Shown in pieces: positions 44,589 through 54,089 of a stretch of DNA of 64,000 nucleotides. Origin of the DNA: Gracilimonas sp965227215 (GTDB lineage Bacteria > Bacteroidota > Rhodothermia > Balneolales > Balneolaceae); assembly GCA_965227215.1 (NCBI GenBank), contig OZ245729.1, forward strand, positions 682,001-746,000. Reading direction: 5' to 3'. The notes below the pieces were generated by a model. That model was not told where the DNA came from and did no database searches. It worked only from the letters and a program-made list of their open reading frames with translations. A program made the position numbers and the translations under genes. How positions within the stretch are numbered: the stretch's first letter is position 1; every line of letters begins with the position of its first letter.

Positions 44589-44735
44589 ACAGAAGTATAA
44601 CAAACATCATAACTAGGATAACCAACCCAAAAATTTTAGTAGCAGCAAAGTTACCCCCCACCCAACTCATTTTTATAATTGCCCATCACTTCGCATCTTT
44701 GAGTTATACCAACTCACTCAATTCAACATCTTGTT

Positions 44736-45227
44736 ATGTCTGCAAAGCAATTACATCCGTCCATAGCGGATACAGTTCAGCCCATGAAACCAAAAAAGAA
44801 CATTGCGCTGATTGCCCATGATCATCGCAAAGCGGATTTACTGGACTGGGCCGAATACAACCGCGATCATCTGTCCGAGCATAACCTGTTCGGAACCGGA
44901 ACCACCGGATCACTGGTGTCTGAGAAATTAGACCTGCCGGTGTTTACCTTTAAAAGTGGTCCCCTTGGCGGCGACCTTCAGATCGGTACCGCCATCGTAC
45001 AGAATGAAATTGACGTGATGATCTTTTTTTGGGACCCGCTTCAGGCACAACCCCATGATGTGGACGTGAAAGCCCTGCAGCGCATCAGTATCGTGTATAA
45101 CATCCCGCTGGCCTGCAACCGCTCCTCGGCCGACTTCCTGATTACTTCACCCCTAATGAAAACCAAATACGATCGATTTATCGTTGACTACAGTCAGCGT
45201 TTCAAAAAAGATTACCATGCCGAATAA
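44736..45227 (+). CDS. mgsA: Methylglyoxal synthase
   Basis: A 163-residue protein. MgsA motifs are IALIAHDHRKADLLDWA, GTGTTG, SGPLGGDLQIG (catalytic Asp in GGD) and FFWDPLQAQPHDVDVKALQR. It converts dihydroxyacetone phosphate to methylglyoxal, a phosphate-starvation bypass of lower glycolysis. There is an N-terminal extension of about 16 residues before the family start. Its 3' end overlaps the next gene by 11 bp. Confidence 0.95.
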   Translation: MSAKQLHPSIADTVQPMKPKKNIALIAHDHRKADLLDWAEYNRDHLSEHNLFGTGTTGSLVSEKLDLPVFTFKSGPLGGDLQIGTAIVQNEIDVMIFFWDPLQAQPHDVDVKALQRISIVYNIPLACNRSSADFLITSPLMKTKYDRFIVDYSQRFKKDYHAE

Positions 45228-47247
45228 ACTCAAAGACGAGAAAAGCCCATATCTGAAACAGCACGCTGATAATCCCGTGGATTGGTATCCCTGGGGGGAT
45301 GAAGCCTTCCGTAAAGCCAAAGAGCAGAACAAACCTGTCTTTCTCTCCATCGGCTATGCCACCTGCCACTGGTGCCATGTAATGGCCCATGAGAGTTTTG
45401 AAGATCCGGATATCGCCGAGCTGATGAATGAAGCCTTCATCAACGTGAAAGTGGACCGGGAGGAACGTCCCGATATCGACAGCACATACATGACCGTGTG
45501 CCAGATGCTGACCGGACAAGGCGGCTGGCCTTTGACTATCATCATGACCCCGGATAAGGAACCGTTTTTTGCGGGAACCTACATCCCGAAGGAAGCCCGC
45601 TACGACCGAATTGGACTTCGTCAGCTTATTCCCGGCGTAAAAGGTATGTGGAAGAACGAGCCTAAACGAGTGGAGAAGGCAACGGCTAAAATCCGGGAAG
45701 GATTTACCCGATCGCAGGAGTTCGAAAGCGGCAAGTTTCCCGGAACCGAAGCCACCGATTTTGCCGCCGAACAGTTAGCTCAACGATATGATGCCAAACA
45801 TGGCGGATTTGGATCGGCTCCTAAATTCCCCAGTCCCCACAACCTGATGTTTATGCTGCGGCAGTGGAAACTTACCGGCGAAGAACGTTTTCTGGATATG
45901 GTGACCGACACGCTGGAGAAAATGCGATTGGGCGGAATCTGGGATCATATTGGATATGGCTTCCACCGTTACTCCACCGATGAGGAATGGCTGCTCCCCC
46001 ACTTTGAAAAAATGCTTTACGATCAGGCTTTGATGCTGATGGCCTACACGGAAGGCTGGCAAGCCACTCAAAATCCGCTTTTTAAACAAACCGTATATGA
46101 GATTGCGGATTATGTGGAACGAGACTTACTTCATCCCGAAGGCGGTTTCTATTCCGCGGAAGATGCCGACAGTGAAGGTGAGGAAGGGAAGTTCTATGTG
46201 TGGGAACAAAACGAAATTCAATCCCTGCTTTCCGGTGATGCTTCTGAGTTTATCGAGCTCTTTGGGATCACAGAAGAAGGCAATTTTGAAGATGAAGCTA
46301 CCAAACAGCGAACCGGAAAAAACATCCCGCACCTGAAGTCTGTTTTGAGTGAAGAACAGCTGTCCTTGTTTAATGACATCAGAAGTACGCTTTTTGAGCA
46401 ACGGGAAGAAAGAGAACGCCCTCTGCTGGATGATAAAATCCTTACCGACTGGAACGGGCTTATGATGGCCGCTTTGGCAAAAGCCGGTTTCGCTTTTGGT
46501 GAAGACCGGTTTACCCAACTTGCCGAAAAGGCCCTGCAGTTTATTGAAGAGAATCTGATGGATAACGGAACCCTATTGCACCGATACAACGACGGTGACG
46601 CAGCTATCAATGCCATGGGCGATGACTATGCGTTTTTGGTGTGGGGACTTCTTGAATTATATGAGTCGACCGGAAAGCCGGAATACCTTAAAAAAGCTTT
46701 AAATCTGAATGATCAGTTTATTGAGCTGTTCTGGGATGAGGAAAAAGGCGGATTCTATTTCAGTATTGCAGACGAGGATCAGGTATATGGTCGTCAGAAG
46801 CAGATCTTTGACGGAGCCATGCCTTCCTCCAACTCCGTAGCCATGACGAACCTGATCCGGCTAAGCAGACTTTCCGGAAATACAGGGTTGGAAGATTATG
46901 CGGATAAAATAGGACGGGCATTCTCGGCTGATTTAATCCGCTCGGGCGCAAGTATTTGCCACAGCATGCAGGCTATACAGTTCTTACATGCGCAAGCCAA
47001 AGAAATAACATTACGGGGAGAAACTTCTGAACTGAAGGAGATACTTGATGTAATCAGAAACCGGTTCTCTCCTTTCAAAGTATTGCATTTTGTAACCGAT
47101 CAGTATCAGGAATCCCTGGCTGAAATTGCGGGTTATGTGGCCTCCCAGAAGAAACTGGATGATAAGCCCACCTTATATATATGCAGGGATTTTGCCTGCG
47201 ATCAGCCCATCACCGATTTAGAGAAAATGAAGAAAGCTTTGGGTTAA
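45217..47247 (+). CDS. YyaL/DUF255 thioredoxin-domain protein (SSP411 family)
   Basis: A 676-residue protein from the ATG at 45217; a longer frame opens at 45184. The N-terminal thioredoxin-like domain carries C50-x2-C53 (ATCHWCHVMAHESF) after NPVDWYPWGDEAF, the family's hallmark. The remaining 500 residues form an alpha/alpha toroid of glycosidase type (HRYSTDEEWLLPHFEKMLYDQA, LTDWNGLMMAALAKAG). The family is nearly universal but has no proven reaction. It overlaps mgsA by 11 bp and is probably translated from the same message. Confidence 0.92.
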   Translation: MPNKLKDEKSPYLKQHADNPVDWYPWGDEAFRKAKEQNKPVFLSIGYATCHWCHVMAHESFEDPDIAELMNEAFINVKVDREERPDIDSTYMTVCQMLTGQGGWPLTIIMTPDKEPFFAGTYIPKEARYDRIGLRQLIPGVKGMWKNEPKRVEKATAKIREGFTRSQEFESGKFPGTEATDFAAEQLAQRYDAKHGGFGSAPKFPSPHNLMFMLRQWKLTGEERFLDMVTDTLEKMRLGGIWDHIGYGFHRYSTDEEWLLPHFEKMLYDQALMLMAYTEGWQATQNPLFKQTVYEIADYVERDLLHPEGGFYSAEDADSEGEEGKFYVWEQNEIQSLLSGDASEFIELFGITEEGNFEDEATKQRTGKNIPHLKSVLSEEQLSLFNDIRSTLFEQREERERPLLDDKILTDWNGLMMAALAKAGFAFGEDRFTQLAEKALQFIEENLMDNGTLLHRYNDGDAAINAMGDDYAFLVWGLLELYESTGKPEYLKKALNLNDQFIELFWDEEKGGFYFSIADEDQVYGRQKQIFDGAMPSSNSVAMTNLIRLSRLSGNTGLEDYADKIGRAFSADLIRSGASICHSMQAIQFLHAQAKEITLRGETSELKEILDVIRNRFSPFKVLHFVTDQYQESLAEIAGYVASQKKLDDKPTLYICRDFACDQPITDLEKMKKALG

Positions 47248-47338
47248 TGATCAGTTTTTCCTTTTATTTACGTCATAATTTTATCAGGATGTCAATCCAA
47301 TGTTGAACGGCCTGCGTATATAATCACATCAGACATTT

Positions 47339-47956
47339 ATGCTATTTTTTATTTTATCGACAATTGGGAAAGTCCTGACAAAGGACGAAGAAAGGGATCG
47401 GGATATTATGGCCCGCATTCAAGCGCGGGATGCCTCTGCCCTCTCCGAATTGTATGATCAATATAACAGACTGTTGTTTGGCCTGATTCTATCCATCCTC
47501 AAAAAAAGAGAGGAAGCGGAAGATACGCTTCAGGAAGTATTTACACAGATCTGGGAAAAAGCTGAACAGTTTGATTTGGAACGAGGAACTGTGTACACCT
47601 GGATTGTTTCCCTGACCCGAAATAAATCGATAGACCGTCTGCGGTCCAAGGTTTATAAGGAACAGAAAAAGCAGTCAACCAGCCTGGATAATGAGGACGT
47701 TTTTTATCCGCTGTATTCAGATGAAACAGATCCATTGGAAAAAACCATATTAACCGATCGGGCAAAAAAATTGCGCGATGCGTTGGACCAAATATCTGAC
47801 AAACAAAGGAAGGTATTACAAGTGGCTTATTTTAACGGAATGAGCCAAAGTGAAATCGCAGACGAATACGACATCCCTCTCGGTACTGTTAAAACAAGGA
47901 TGAGAGACGGCATGATAAAATTAAGAGAGCTTTTAGCGAAGGAAATAGAATTATGA
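47339..47956 (+). CDS. ECF RNA polymerase sigma factor (SigK-like)
   Basis: A 205-residue protein. Region 2 spans about 30-105 (DTLQEVFTQIWEKAEQFD and TWIVSLTRNKSIDRLR), and region 4 about 145-200 (SDKQRKVLQVAYFNGMSQSE, then the helix-turn-helix AEDY-like segment IADEYDIPLGTVKTRM). The first 15 residues are hydrophobic and may not all be translated. It overlaps the anti-sigma gene by 4 bp (ATGA). Confidence 0.93.
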   Translation: MLFFILSTIGKVLTKDEERDRDIMARIQARDASALSELYDQYNRLLFGLILSILKKREEAEDTLQEVFTQIWEKAEQFDLERGTVYTWIVSLTRNKSIDRLRSKVYKEQKKQSTSLDNEDVFYPLYSDETDPLEKTILTDRAKKLRDALDQISDKQRKVLQVAYFNGMSQSEIADEYDIPLGTVKTRMRDGMIKLRELLAKEIEL

Positions 47957-48759
47957 GCAACGAGAATAACAGATTTACTGAGCTCTGTACGGGGCACGTA
48001 CTCCATGCATTAAGCGACAGTGAGGAAAAAGAATTTCAGCAGCTTTTAGCTGATGCCAATGAAGACCAGCTTGCTCTTTATGATGAATTGAAAGCAGTAG
48101 CAGCCGAAATGGCTACTCTTGCACCGGCTGAAAAGCCTTCCCTCTCCGTAAAAGAGAGCATCATGCAAATGGCAACCGGAGTTGCTAACAACCAGTCTGC
48201 TGACAACAAGAACGCCACTGTCCATCGCATGAGATGGTACCGGGTAGCGGTTGCGGCTTCCTTCATCTTTATATTTACATCTATTGGATTACTGTTTTAC
48301 TCGCAATCACTGGAAGAAGACATGCGCGGCCAATCACAAACAATAGCGCAGCAACAAACCACTATAGAAGAGCTTCAGAGCGAAGTGCAGCGCAAAGAAG
48401 AACTTCTTACTATCCTGGAAGCCCGGGAAGTGGACCTGGTAATGATGGCGGGTATGGAAAATACCAACCCAAATGGCTATGGAAAAGTAGTTTGGGATAA
48501 ACAAGGTGGTCGCGCCTTGCTTCAGGTTGCCAACATGCCGGCTGTACCCACCGATAAAGATTATCAGCTATGGTTTATCGTGAACGGACAACCTATCAGT
48601 GCCGGAGTGTTTGCTGTAGATGACCCGCAACGGGATAACTTCTTCAAGATCGAGCAGCTGCAAAGCGATGCCCGTGAAGGCGCCTTTGCCATTACCATGG
48701 AGCCTAAAGGCGGAGTACCTCAGCCTACCGGCGACATGTATCTGCTTGGTAACATGTAA
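47953..48759 (+). CDS. RskA-type membrane anti-sigma factor
   Basis: A 268-residue protein. The cytosolic N-terminal domain (LCTGHVLHALSDSEEKEFQQLL) is of the RskA kind without a zinc site. One membrane helix lies at about 97-117, then a coiled coil (QTIAQQQTTIEELQSEVQRKE). The extracytoplasmic RskA domain has YQLWFIVNGQPISAGVF and FAITMEPKGGVPQPTG. It sequesters its sigma partner until regulated proteolysis. The pair directly precedes the CHRD protein, the probable regulon member. Confidence 0.92.
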   Translation: MSNENNRFTELCTGHVLHALSDSEEKEFQQLLADANEDQLALYDELKAVAAEMATLAPAEKPSLSVKESIMQMATGVANNQSADNKNATVHRMRWYRVAVAASFIFIFTSIGLLFYSQSLEEDMRGQSQTIAQQQTTIEELQSEVQRKEELLTILEAREVDLVMMAGMENTNPNGYGKVVWDKQGGRALLQVANMPAVPTDKDYQLWFIVNGQPISAGVFAVDDPQRDNFFKIEQLQSDAREGAFAITMEPKGGVPQPTGDMYLLGNM

Positions 48760-48931
48760 CCCACTACAGCATATTAGAATAATTTTATCTGCGGGTACAT
48801 TCGAAACTTTATCCGCTGACACTTCTTTGATTTAGTACAAGCAATCTGTACGGCGATTTATCTCGTATAGATTAGTCAAGAGAACCAAGACCCAAACCGG
48901 GTTTTGTGAATTTTAATAAAAACTAAATCAT

Positions 48932-51217
48932 ATGAAGACGCTTAAACAGTTACCATCTTTTTTGACTGCTTTGTGTTTACTGATGTTTGGATTGACTCCC
49001 TTCTCAAACGCACAAACAGTATTCGAAGCACAACTAAGCGGAAGTAATGAAGCCACTCCTATTACTTCCATGGCCAGCGGTTCTGTAACCGCCACGCTGA
49101 ACGGGAATGAACTGGTTGTAGAAGGCTCGTTCGATAACCTGAGCAGTGCCATTGCAACCGACATTGCCGGTGGAGCTCATATCCATTCCGGAATGGCAGG
49201 TGAAAGCGGTGGAGTACTTTTCCCTTTAACTATAAACGCTGACGGAGACAGCCAGGGCGGAGCTTTTGTAGGTTCTGAAAACACCTTTACGCTTACCTCC
49301 GGACAGGTTGATACCTTGATGAAGCGTGGAATGTACATCAACATTCACTCCGAAAATTATGCCAATGGAGAACTCCGCGGACAACTTTTACCCGAGGCCG
49401 AGGCTTATTACCGGTCTAACCTCTCCGGTGCTTTTGAAGTACCTGCTGCCAAAACCATGGCCAGCGGTTCGTTAGTATTTGAACTGGTTGGAGATTCTTT
49501 GTTCGTATCCGGTTCTTTTGCAAATCTTGAAGGAGAATTTGACACTACTGTAGCCGGTGGTTCTCACCTTCATATTGCACCTGCAGGATCGAATGGTTCC
49601 ATTGCTCTTACTTTGGATGCCGAAGTAGCCGCAGATAATCACTCCGGAGTTTATCTTGCTTCCGACAACCGATTTGAACTAACTGCTGAGCAAAAAACAG
49701 CGTTGATGAATCGTAATTTCTACACCAACATTCATACCACAGCGTATGCAGGTGGGGAGTTACGCGGACAAGTAGTTCCGGCTGCATCAACTACCTTTTT
49801 TGCACAACTTTCAGGAAGTGCGGAAATTCCATCAGCTACTACCGATGCTACCGGTGCTGCCGTATTGGAAGTACATAATGATACTCTGATTGTTACCGGT
49901 TCTTTTACCGGATTGGAATCTTCCTTTAATGCACAAGTGGGATCTCACCTGCATGTAGGTCATGCCGGAGAGAATGGTGGCGTTGCTATTACATTGGACG
50001 CCGACCTGAATGCAGAACTTACAGCAGCTACCTATTCTGCTACTAACAATGAATACACTCTTACAGCCGAGCAGAAAGCAGAACTATTCGCTCGCAATAT
50101 GTATGTAAATGTACATAGTGTTGAAAATCCTGCCGGCGAAATCCGCGGACAAGTAATGGGAGATGCAGCTGCATACTTTCATACCAACCTGTCTGGCGTA
50201 CATGAAGTACAGCCAATTATGAGTGAAGCTTTCGGTGCTGCCGCTGTAGAGTTCATGAGTAATGGAAATATTATGGTAAGCGGTGGATTTGAAGGCTTGA
50301 GCAGCTCAGCTATTGAGATTGCCGGTACCAGTGGTCACTTACACGAAGGCAGTGTTGATGCCAACGGTGGAGTAGCTTTTGGACTGGATATCACCCTGAG
50401 TGAAAATGATACCGCAGGAACCATAATTGCCTCTGATAACATGTTTACGTTATCTGCAGAGCAACAAACCACGCTTTTCGAAGAAGGCATGTATGTAAAC
50501 TTGCATTCCGAGAATTTCAATAGCGGCGAGTTGAGAGGACAAGTACTGTTTTCTTCCAACTTCGCTCCAACGGCTCCGATGCTAACCGGTCCGGCGGATG
50601 ATATCACCCTTTCCCTTGAAGGTGAAGCTTCAACCGCTTTTGAAGCAACCTGGGAAGCTGCAACGGATACTAACGGTAACGACCTGGCTTACATCTGGCA
50701 GCTATCTACAGATGCAGCATTCAGCAATGTTGTAGTAAATGCCAATGTTGGTACTTCTGCTTCTTTTGAAACCACATTCGGCGCTCTGGATACGCTGCTT
50801 GCCGATCTTGGTGTTGATGTTGGAGCTTCAACAACCGTTTATCATCGCGTGATTGCCAGCGATGGTAGTGACGAATCGGCCAGTGAACCACGTTCAGCAA
50901 ATGTTGACCGGGGAACAGTGACATCCAATGAAGACGTTTTATCCGGAACACCTGAGCAGTTTGAATTGGGACAAAATTACCCGAATCCGTTCAACCCAAC
51001 TACCAATATTAACTTCTCCCTTGCTGAAGCAGGACAGGCTTCCCTGACTGTATATAACATGCTGGGACAAGAAGTTGCCGTAGTTGCCAATGAGCGGTTC
51101 AGTGCCGGTGAGCATTCGGTAAACTTTGATGCCAGTGCATTGGCGTCCGGTATTTACATTTACCGCTTACAGGCAAACGGACAGACACTGACCAAGCAAA
51201 TGACACTTATTAAATAA
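48932..51217 (+). CDS. Secreted protein with four CHRD domains, Fn3-like domain and type IX sorting signal
   Basis: A 761-residue protein. The signal peptide is about 1-27. Four tandem CHRD domains lie at about 30-154, 158-285, 289-415 and 418-545, each ending in Y-N/V-H-S...G-E-I/L-R-G-Q. An Fn3/cadherin-like domain follows at about 550-660. The C-terminal type A sorting domain (about 680-761) has LGQNYPNPFNPTTNI and ends with KQMTLIK, marking type IX secretion and surface attachment. The CHRD repeat is related to chordin and is thought to mediate binding. Context with an ECF/RskA pair is recurrent in bacteria. Confidence 0.93.
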   Translation: MKTLKQLPSFLTALCLLMFGLTPFSNAQTVFEAQLSGSNEATPITSMASGSVTATLNGNELVVEGSFDNLSSAIATDIAGGAHIHSGMAGESGGVLFPLTINADGDSQGGAFVGSENTFTLTSGQVDTLMKRGMYINIHSENYANGELRGQLLPEAEAYYRSNLSGAFEVPAAKTMASGSLVFELVGDSLFVSGSFANLEGEFDTTVAGGSHLHIAPAGSNGSIALTLDAEVAADNHSGVYLASDNRFELTAEQKTALMNRNFYTNIHTTAYAGGELRGQVVPAASTTFFAQLSGSAEIPSATTDATGAAVLEVHNDTLIVTGSFTGLESSFNAQVGSHLHVGHAGENGGVAITLDADLNAELTAATYSATNNEYTLTAEQKAELFARNMYVNVHSVENPAGEIRGQVMGDAAAYFHTNLSGVHEVQPIMSEAFGAAAVEFMSNGNIMVSGGFEGLSSSAIEIAGTSGHLHEGSVDANGGVAFGLDITLSENDTAGTIIASDNMFTLSAEQQTTLFEEGMYVNLHSENFNSGELRGQVLFSSNFAPTAPMLTGPADDITLSLEGEASTAFEATWEAATDTNGNDLAYIWQLSTDAAFSNVVVNANVGTSASFETTFGALDTLLADLGVDVGASTTVYHRVIASDGSDESASEPRSANVDRGTVTSNEDVLSGTPEQFELGQNYPNPFNPTTNINFSLAEAGQASLTVYNMLGQEVAVVANERFSAGEHSVNFDASALASGIYIYRLQANGQTLTKQMTLIK

Positions 51218-51242
51218 GCCCAACAGCTTATACCTCAACAAA

Positions 51243-51274
51243 AAAGGCGCTGTTCTTAATTGAACAGCGCCTTT
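51243..51274 (+). terminator. Rho-independent terminator of the CHRD operon
   Basis: A perfect 13-bp stem AAAGGCGCTGTTC / GAACAGCGCCTTT with a 6-nt loop and a T-rich tail, 26 bp after the stop. It could also act on the convergent minus-strand gene. Confidence 0.9.
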
Positions 51275-51302
51275 CTTTATTCTCTTTATTATCCGTAGAA
51301 AA

Positions 51303-52061
51303 TTACTCCATCATCATACTGAAAATGTATTCCTGCAGGCTGATCAGCTGAACGCCGGATGGGACTTCCACCATGGCTTTGGCGATACTTGATCGGTTTA
51401 CATTCTTCACGTCCATTACAACTTGTCGCTCATCTCCTTCCACTACTTCAATCATCAGTGGGAAGTTCTTGCCTTTAAAAATCACATCCTGAGACATGCC
51501 GTTTATTTCTTTGTCGATGTCTTTAGGCATCCCCTTCCACGGCTCAGCCAGCATTCCCCAGTTGATATCGATTCCGGGTGTCAGCCAAACGGACAGGTAA
51601 TTTTCAGGTTCTTCGGTGCTTCTGACGATCAGTTCTGTAGTTTCATATCCCAGAATGGTTTTGGTTCGATCGGTGTACTCATATTCAGCTGCCGGGGTAT
51701 CCGATGAAGAACTTTCCGATGCTCCGGACCAGCTGAACAGCATCTCAACAATTGACTCAATTCCGGTTTTGGTTGCCTGCAAAGCTTTATCCTTTTCCGT
51801 CATGATGATAAAATCTTTCATATCATTTCGGATCAGTAACCCACCGGCACTTACTTTGCCCATCACTTCCAGGCTTTCCTCCCCTTTAATCATGATGCGA
51901 TCAGCTGTAGCATACAGATTCAGTTCACTCACCTCTTTCTGCCCGTTATTCTCCCCGTAGAGGTTCATGGTAATATGTCCTTCAAACTGAGCAAAAGCAG
52001 TTGAGGAATACAGAATGGCTAATAAAAATAATGCAGTACTGAATAGTCGTCTTGTGTTCAT
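51303..52061 (-). CDS. DUF4412-family exported protein
   Basis: A 252-residue protein with a signal peptide of about 24 residues (SSTAFAQ). The mature part is beta-rich: FEGHITMNLYG, RIMIKGEES, and YEYTDRTKTILGYETTELIV, the DUF4412 pattern of a LolA-like half-barrel. These proteins are presumed to bind lipid or another hydrophobic ligand in the periplasm. No function is established. It is monocistronic. Confidence 0.8.
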   Translation of the reverse strand: MNTRRLFSTALFLLAILYSSTAFAQFEGHITMNLYGENNGQKEVSELNLYATADRIMIKGEESLEVMGKVSAGGLLIRNDMKDFIIMTEKDKALQATKTGIESIVEMLFSWSGASESSSSDTPAAEYEYTDRTKTILGYETTELIVRSTEEPENYLSVWLTPGIDINWGMLAEPWKGMPKDIDKEINGMSQDVIFKGKNFPLMIEVVEGDERQVVMDVKNVNRSSIAKAMVEVPSGVQLISLQEYIFSMMME

Positions 52062-52132
52062 AATGAATATTTTTAGGTTTGATAGACGGAATATTTAACG
52101 CCTCTCGAATAGAGTTGTTTCGTGAGAATATA

Positions 52133-53263
52133 TCAGGCGGGAATTAAATCATCCATACCCACGCTCACTTTTTTGATCCAGCCGCCGGCTACTACATCAT
52201 CCCCTTCGTAGCATACAATGGCCTGTCCGGGTGTGATGGCTTCCCTACCGGCGGGGAAGTGAACCTTCATTTCGTTGTCATTGATTTGGGTAAGCTGACC
52301 AATGGCACCGTCATCATTATAGCGGATGGCTCCGGTAACCTCCATGTTGTCTTCCGGGATTTTATCGTACTTGATCAGATTCATTTCCCCGGCAATAAGG
52401 GTTGAGCTTACCAGATCTTCCTTCTCCCCGATGGTAATGGTATTGGTAGCCGGATCGATATGCGTAACATACACCGGTTTGCCCATGGCCAAATCCAGTC
52501 CTCGCCGCTGACCGATGGTATAAAACGGATAGCCTTCATGTTCGCCAACGATGTTGCCGTCTTTGTCTACAAACTTACCACCGGAAACCCGCTCTTCAAG
52601 TCCATCTACACGATCTCTGAGGAAGCGACGATAATCATCATCCGGCACAAAGCAGATTTCATAGGAATCCGGTTTGTTTGCCACGTTTAACAGGCCGTGG
52701 TCTTCTGCAATCTGCCGGATTTCTGATTTGGGATAGTTCCCAAGTGGGAAAATGGTACGCGCCAAATGCTTTTGAGCCACTCCCCACAGGGCATAAGACT
52801 GGTCTTTCTTGGGATCATGTCCGCGTGAAATCACATAGCGTCCGTTTTCCTCTCGTACTTTGGCATAGTGTCCGGTTGCGATAAAATCACAGCCAAGGTT
52901 GTCCGCTCTTTTCAGTAAAGCCGCCCATTTGATATGCGTATTACAAAGCACGCATGGGTTTGGGGTTCTCCCTCCCAGGTAATCATCCACAAAACGATCG
53001 ATAACCCAGTCGCCGAACTCTTCGCGAATATCAACGATAAAATGTTTGAACCCATGATTTACGGCAATATGACGGGCGTCATTCATGGACTCCACCGTAC
53101 AACAGCCGGTTTCCTTGTCAGAATTTCCGCCGCTCCGGTGGTAATCCCAGGTTTTCATGGTAATACCGATCACCTCATAACCCTGCTCCTGCAACATCAC
53201 GGCCGCTACGGATGAATCGACACCGCCACTCATGGCTACTAATACTCTGCCTTTTTTACTCAT
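52133..53263 (-). CDS. mnmA: tRNA-specific 2-thiouridylase
   Basis: A 376-residue protein. The PP-loop is AMSGGVDSSVA at 10-20. Catalytic cysteines are C102 in NPCVLCN and C202 in YEICFVPDD, with GHYAKV and GQRRGLDLA also present. It inserts sulfur at U34 of Lys, Glu and Gln tRNAs. There is a Bacteroidota-type insertion with CC at 52-53. It stands alone. Confidence 0.96.
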   Translation of the reverse strand: MSKKGRVLVAMSGGVDSSVAAVMLQEQGYEVIGITMKTWDYHRSGGNSDKETGCCTVESMNDARHIAVNHGFKHFIVDIREEFGDWVIDRFVDDYLGGRTPNPCVLCNTHIKWAALLKRADNLGCDFIATGHYAKVREENGRYVISRGHDPKKDQSYALWGVAQKHLARTIFPLGNYPKSEIRQIAEDHGLLNVANKPDSYEICFVPDDDYRRFLRDRVDGLEERVSGGKFVDKDGNIVGEHEGYPFYTIGQRRGLDLAMGKPVYVTHIDPATNTITIGEKEDLVSSTLIAGEMNLIKYDKIPEDNMEVTGAIRYNDDGAIGQLTQINDNEMKVHFPAGREAITPGQAIVCYEGDDVVAGGWIKKVSVGMDDLIPA

Positions 53264-53345
53264 AGAAAGGAAGTTTTAAAATACTTCTTGACGTTAAATG
53301 AACGCTAAAGATAAGGCTTTTTATGGACGGTTGACAGAGCCGGAA

Positions 53346-53435
53346 GAACATTGAACATTCAACAAGGAACATTGATCTCAGAACTAACCTCACTCACTTC
53401 ATAATTGAATGTTGAGTATTCGGTATTCAATGTTC
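53346..53435. repeat. AT-rich inverted repeat of the GAACATTGAA type
   Basis: GAACATTGAA at 53346 is mirrored by TTCAATGTTC at 53426, with inner copies of AACATTCAA and a further AGGAACATTGA. Strings like this are scattered between genes in many Bacteroidota-like genomes. It may also end the HNH transcript upstream of mnmA. Confidence 0.6.
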
Positions 53436-53446
53436 TGTTGGTATTC

Positions 53447-53947
53447 TCAGGTCATATATAGATAAGGTTTCCAGGGCTCTTGCACCCCGCCGTTGGAATC
53501 GCGGAAGAAGGTAATAGGAATGGGTCGATAGGGCTTTTTCTTCAGCGGCATACGGGCTTCCTTGGGCGTGCGATTTCCTTTGTGCACATTACATTTGTCG
53601 CAAGCGGTGGTCAGGTTTTCCCAGGTGTCTTTACCGCCCCTGCTTTTCGGGAGAATATGATCGATGGTGAGGTCTGATTTTTTACCGCAATACTGGCAGG
53701 TGAAATCGTCACGGCGCATTACATTTCTTCGGGAAAGCACGATTTTGGTATAGGGAACCCGGATATAGTTACGTAACCGAATTACCGAAGGGAACTGAAA
53801 GGATTCCCGGGGAGTGCGCACCTCTTTTTCCGGATCATCATGAAGCAGCTCCGCTTTTTCAAGAAAGATCAGTTTCATGGACCGCTGTACAGAACAAATA
53901 CTAAGCGGTTGGTAGTCTTGATTTAAAACTAACACATTGGCGTTCAT
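53447..53947 (-). CDS. HNH endonuclease domain protein
   Basis: A 166-residue protein. The N-terminal 70 residues (VLVLNQDYQPLSICSVQRS) belong to the YbaK/HNH group found widely in bacteria. The HNH core has zinc cysteines C84-x2-C87 and C116-x2-C119, catalytic D96-H97 and N111, so it looks active. The stand-alone housekeeping copy is conserved across Bacteroidota with no assigned target and is not obviously tied to a restriction system. Confidence 0.9.
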   Translation of the reverse strand: MNANVLVLNQDYQPLSICSVQRSMKLIFLEKAELLHDDPEKEVRTPRESFQFPSVIRLRNYIRVPYTKIVLSRRNVMRRDDFTCQYCGKKSDLTIDHILPKSRGGKDTWENLTTACDKCNVHKGNRTPKEARMPLKKKPYRPIPITFFRDSNGGVQEPWKPYLYMT

Positions 53948-54024
53948 AGTGCATCCGGTTTACGTTCTGTTGATGATATTTTGGTTTTTTACTTTCATGA
54001 AGAATGCAGAATATGAAACAAAAA

Positions 54025-54064
54025 AAGGCGTCCCGTACATAAGCAACTATGTGCGAGACGCCTT
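54025..54064 (-). terminator. Terminator of the PiT-like permease gene
   Basis: Stem AAGGCGTC / GACGCCTT with further ACATA/TATGT pairing. It is followed by seven T on the minus strand, 26 bp after the stop. Confidence 0.85.
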
Positions 54065-54089
54065 AGTATGAGGTATTTGCCTTTAAATA

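Noticed and set aside
47248..48931. Shared ECF promoter motif before the sigma gene and before the CHRD gene
   Set aside because: TGNACGGC and CGTATA strings occur in both leaders but with different spacing (9 versus 3 bp), so they do not form one promoter type.
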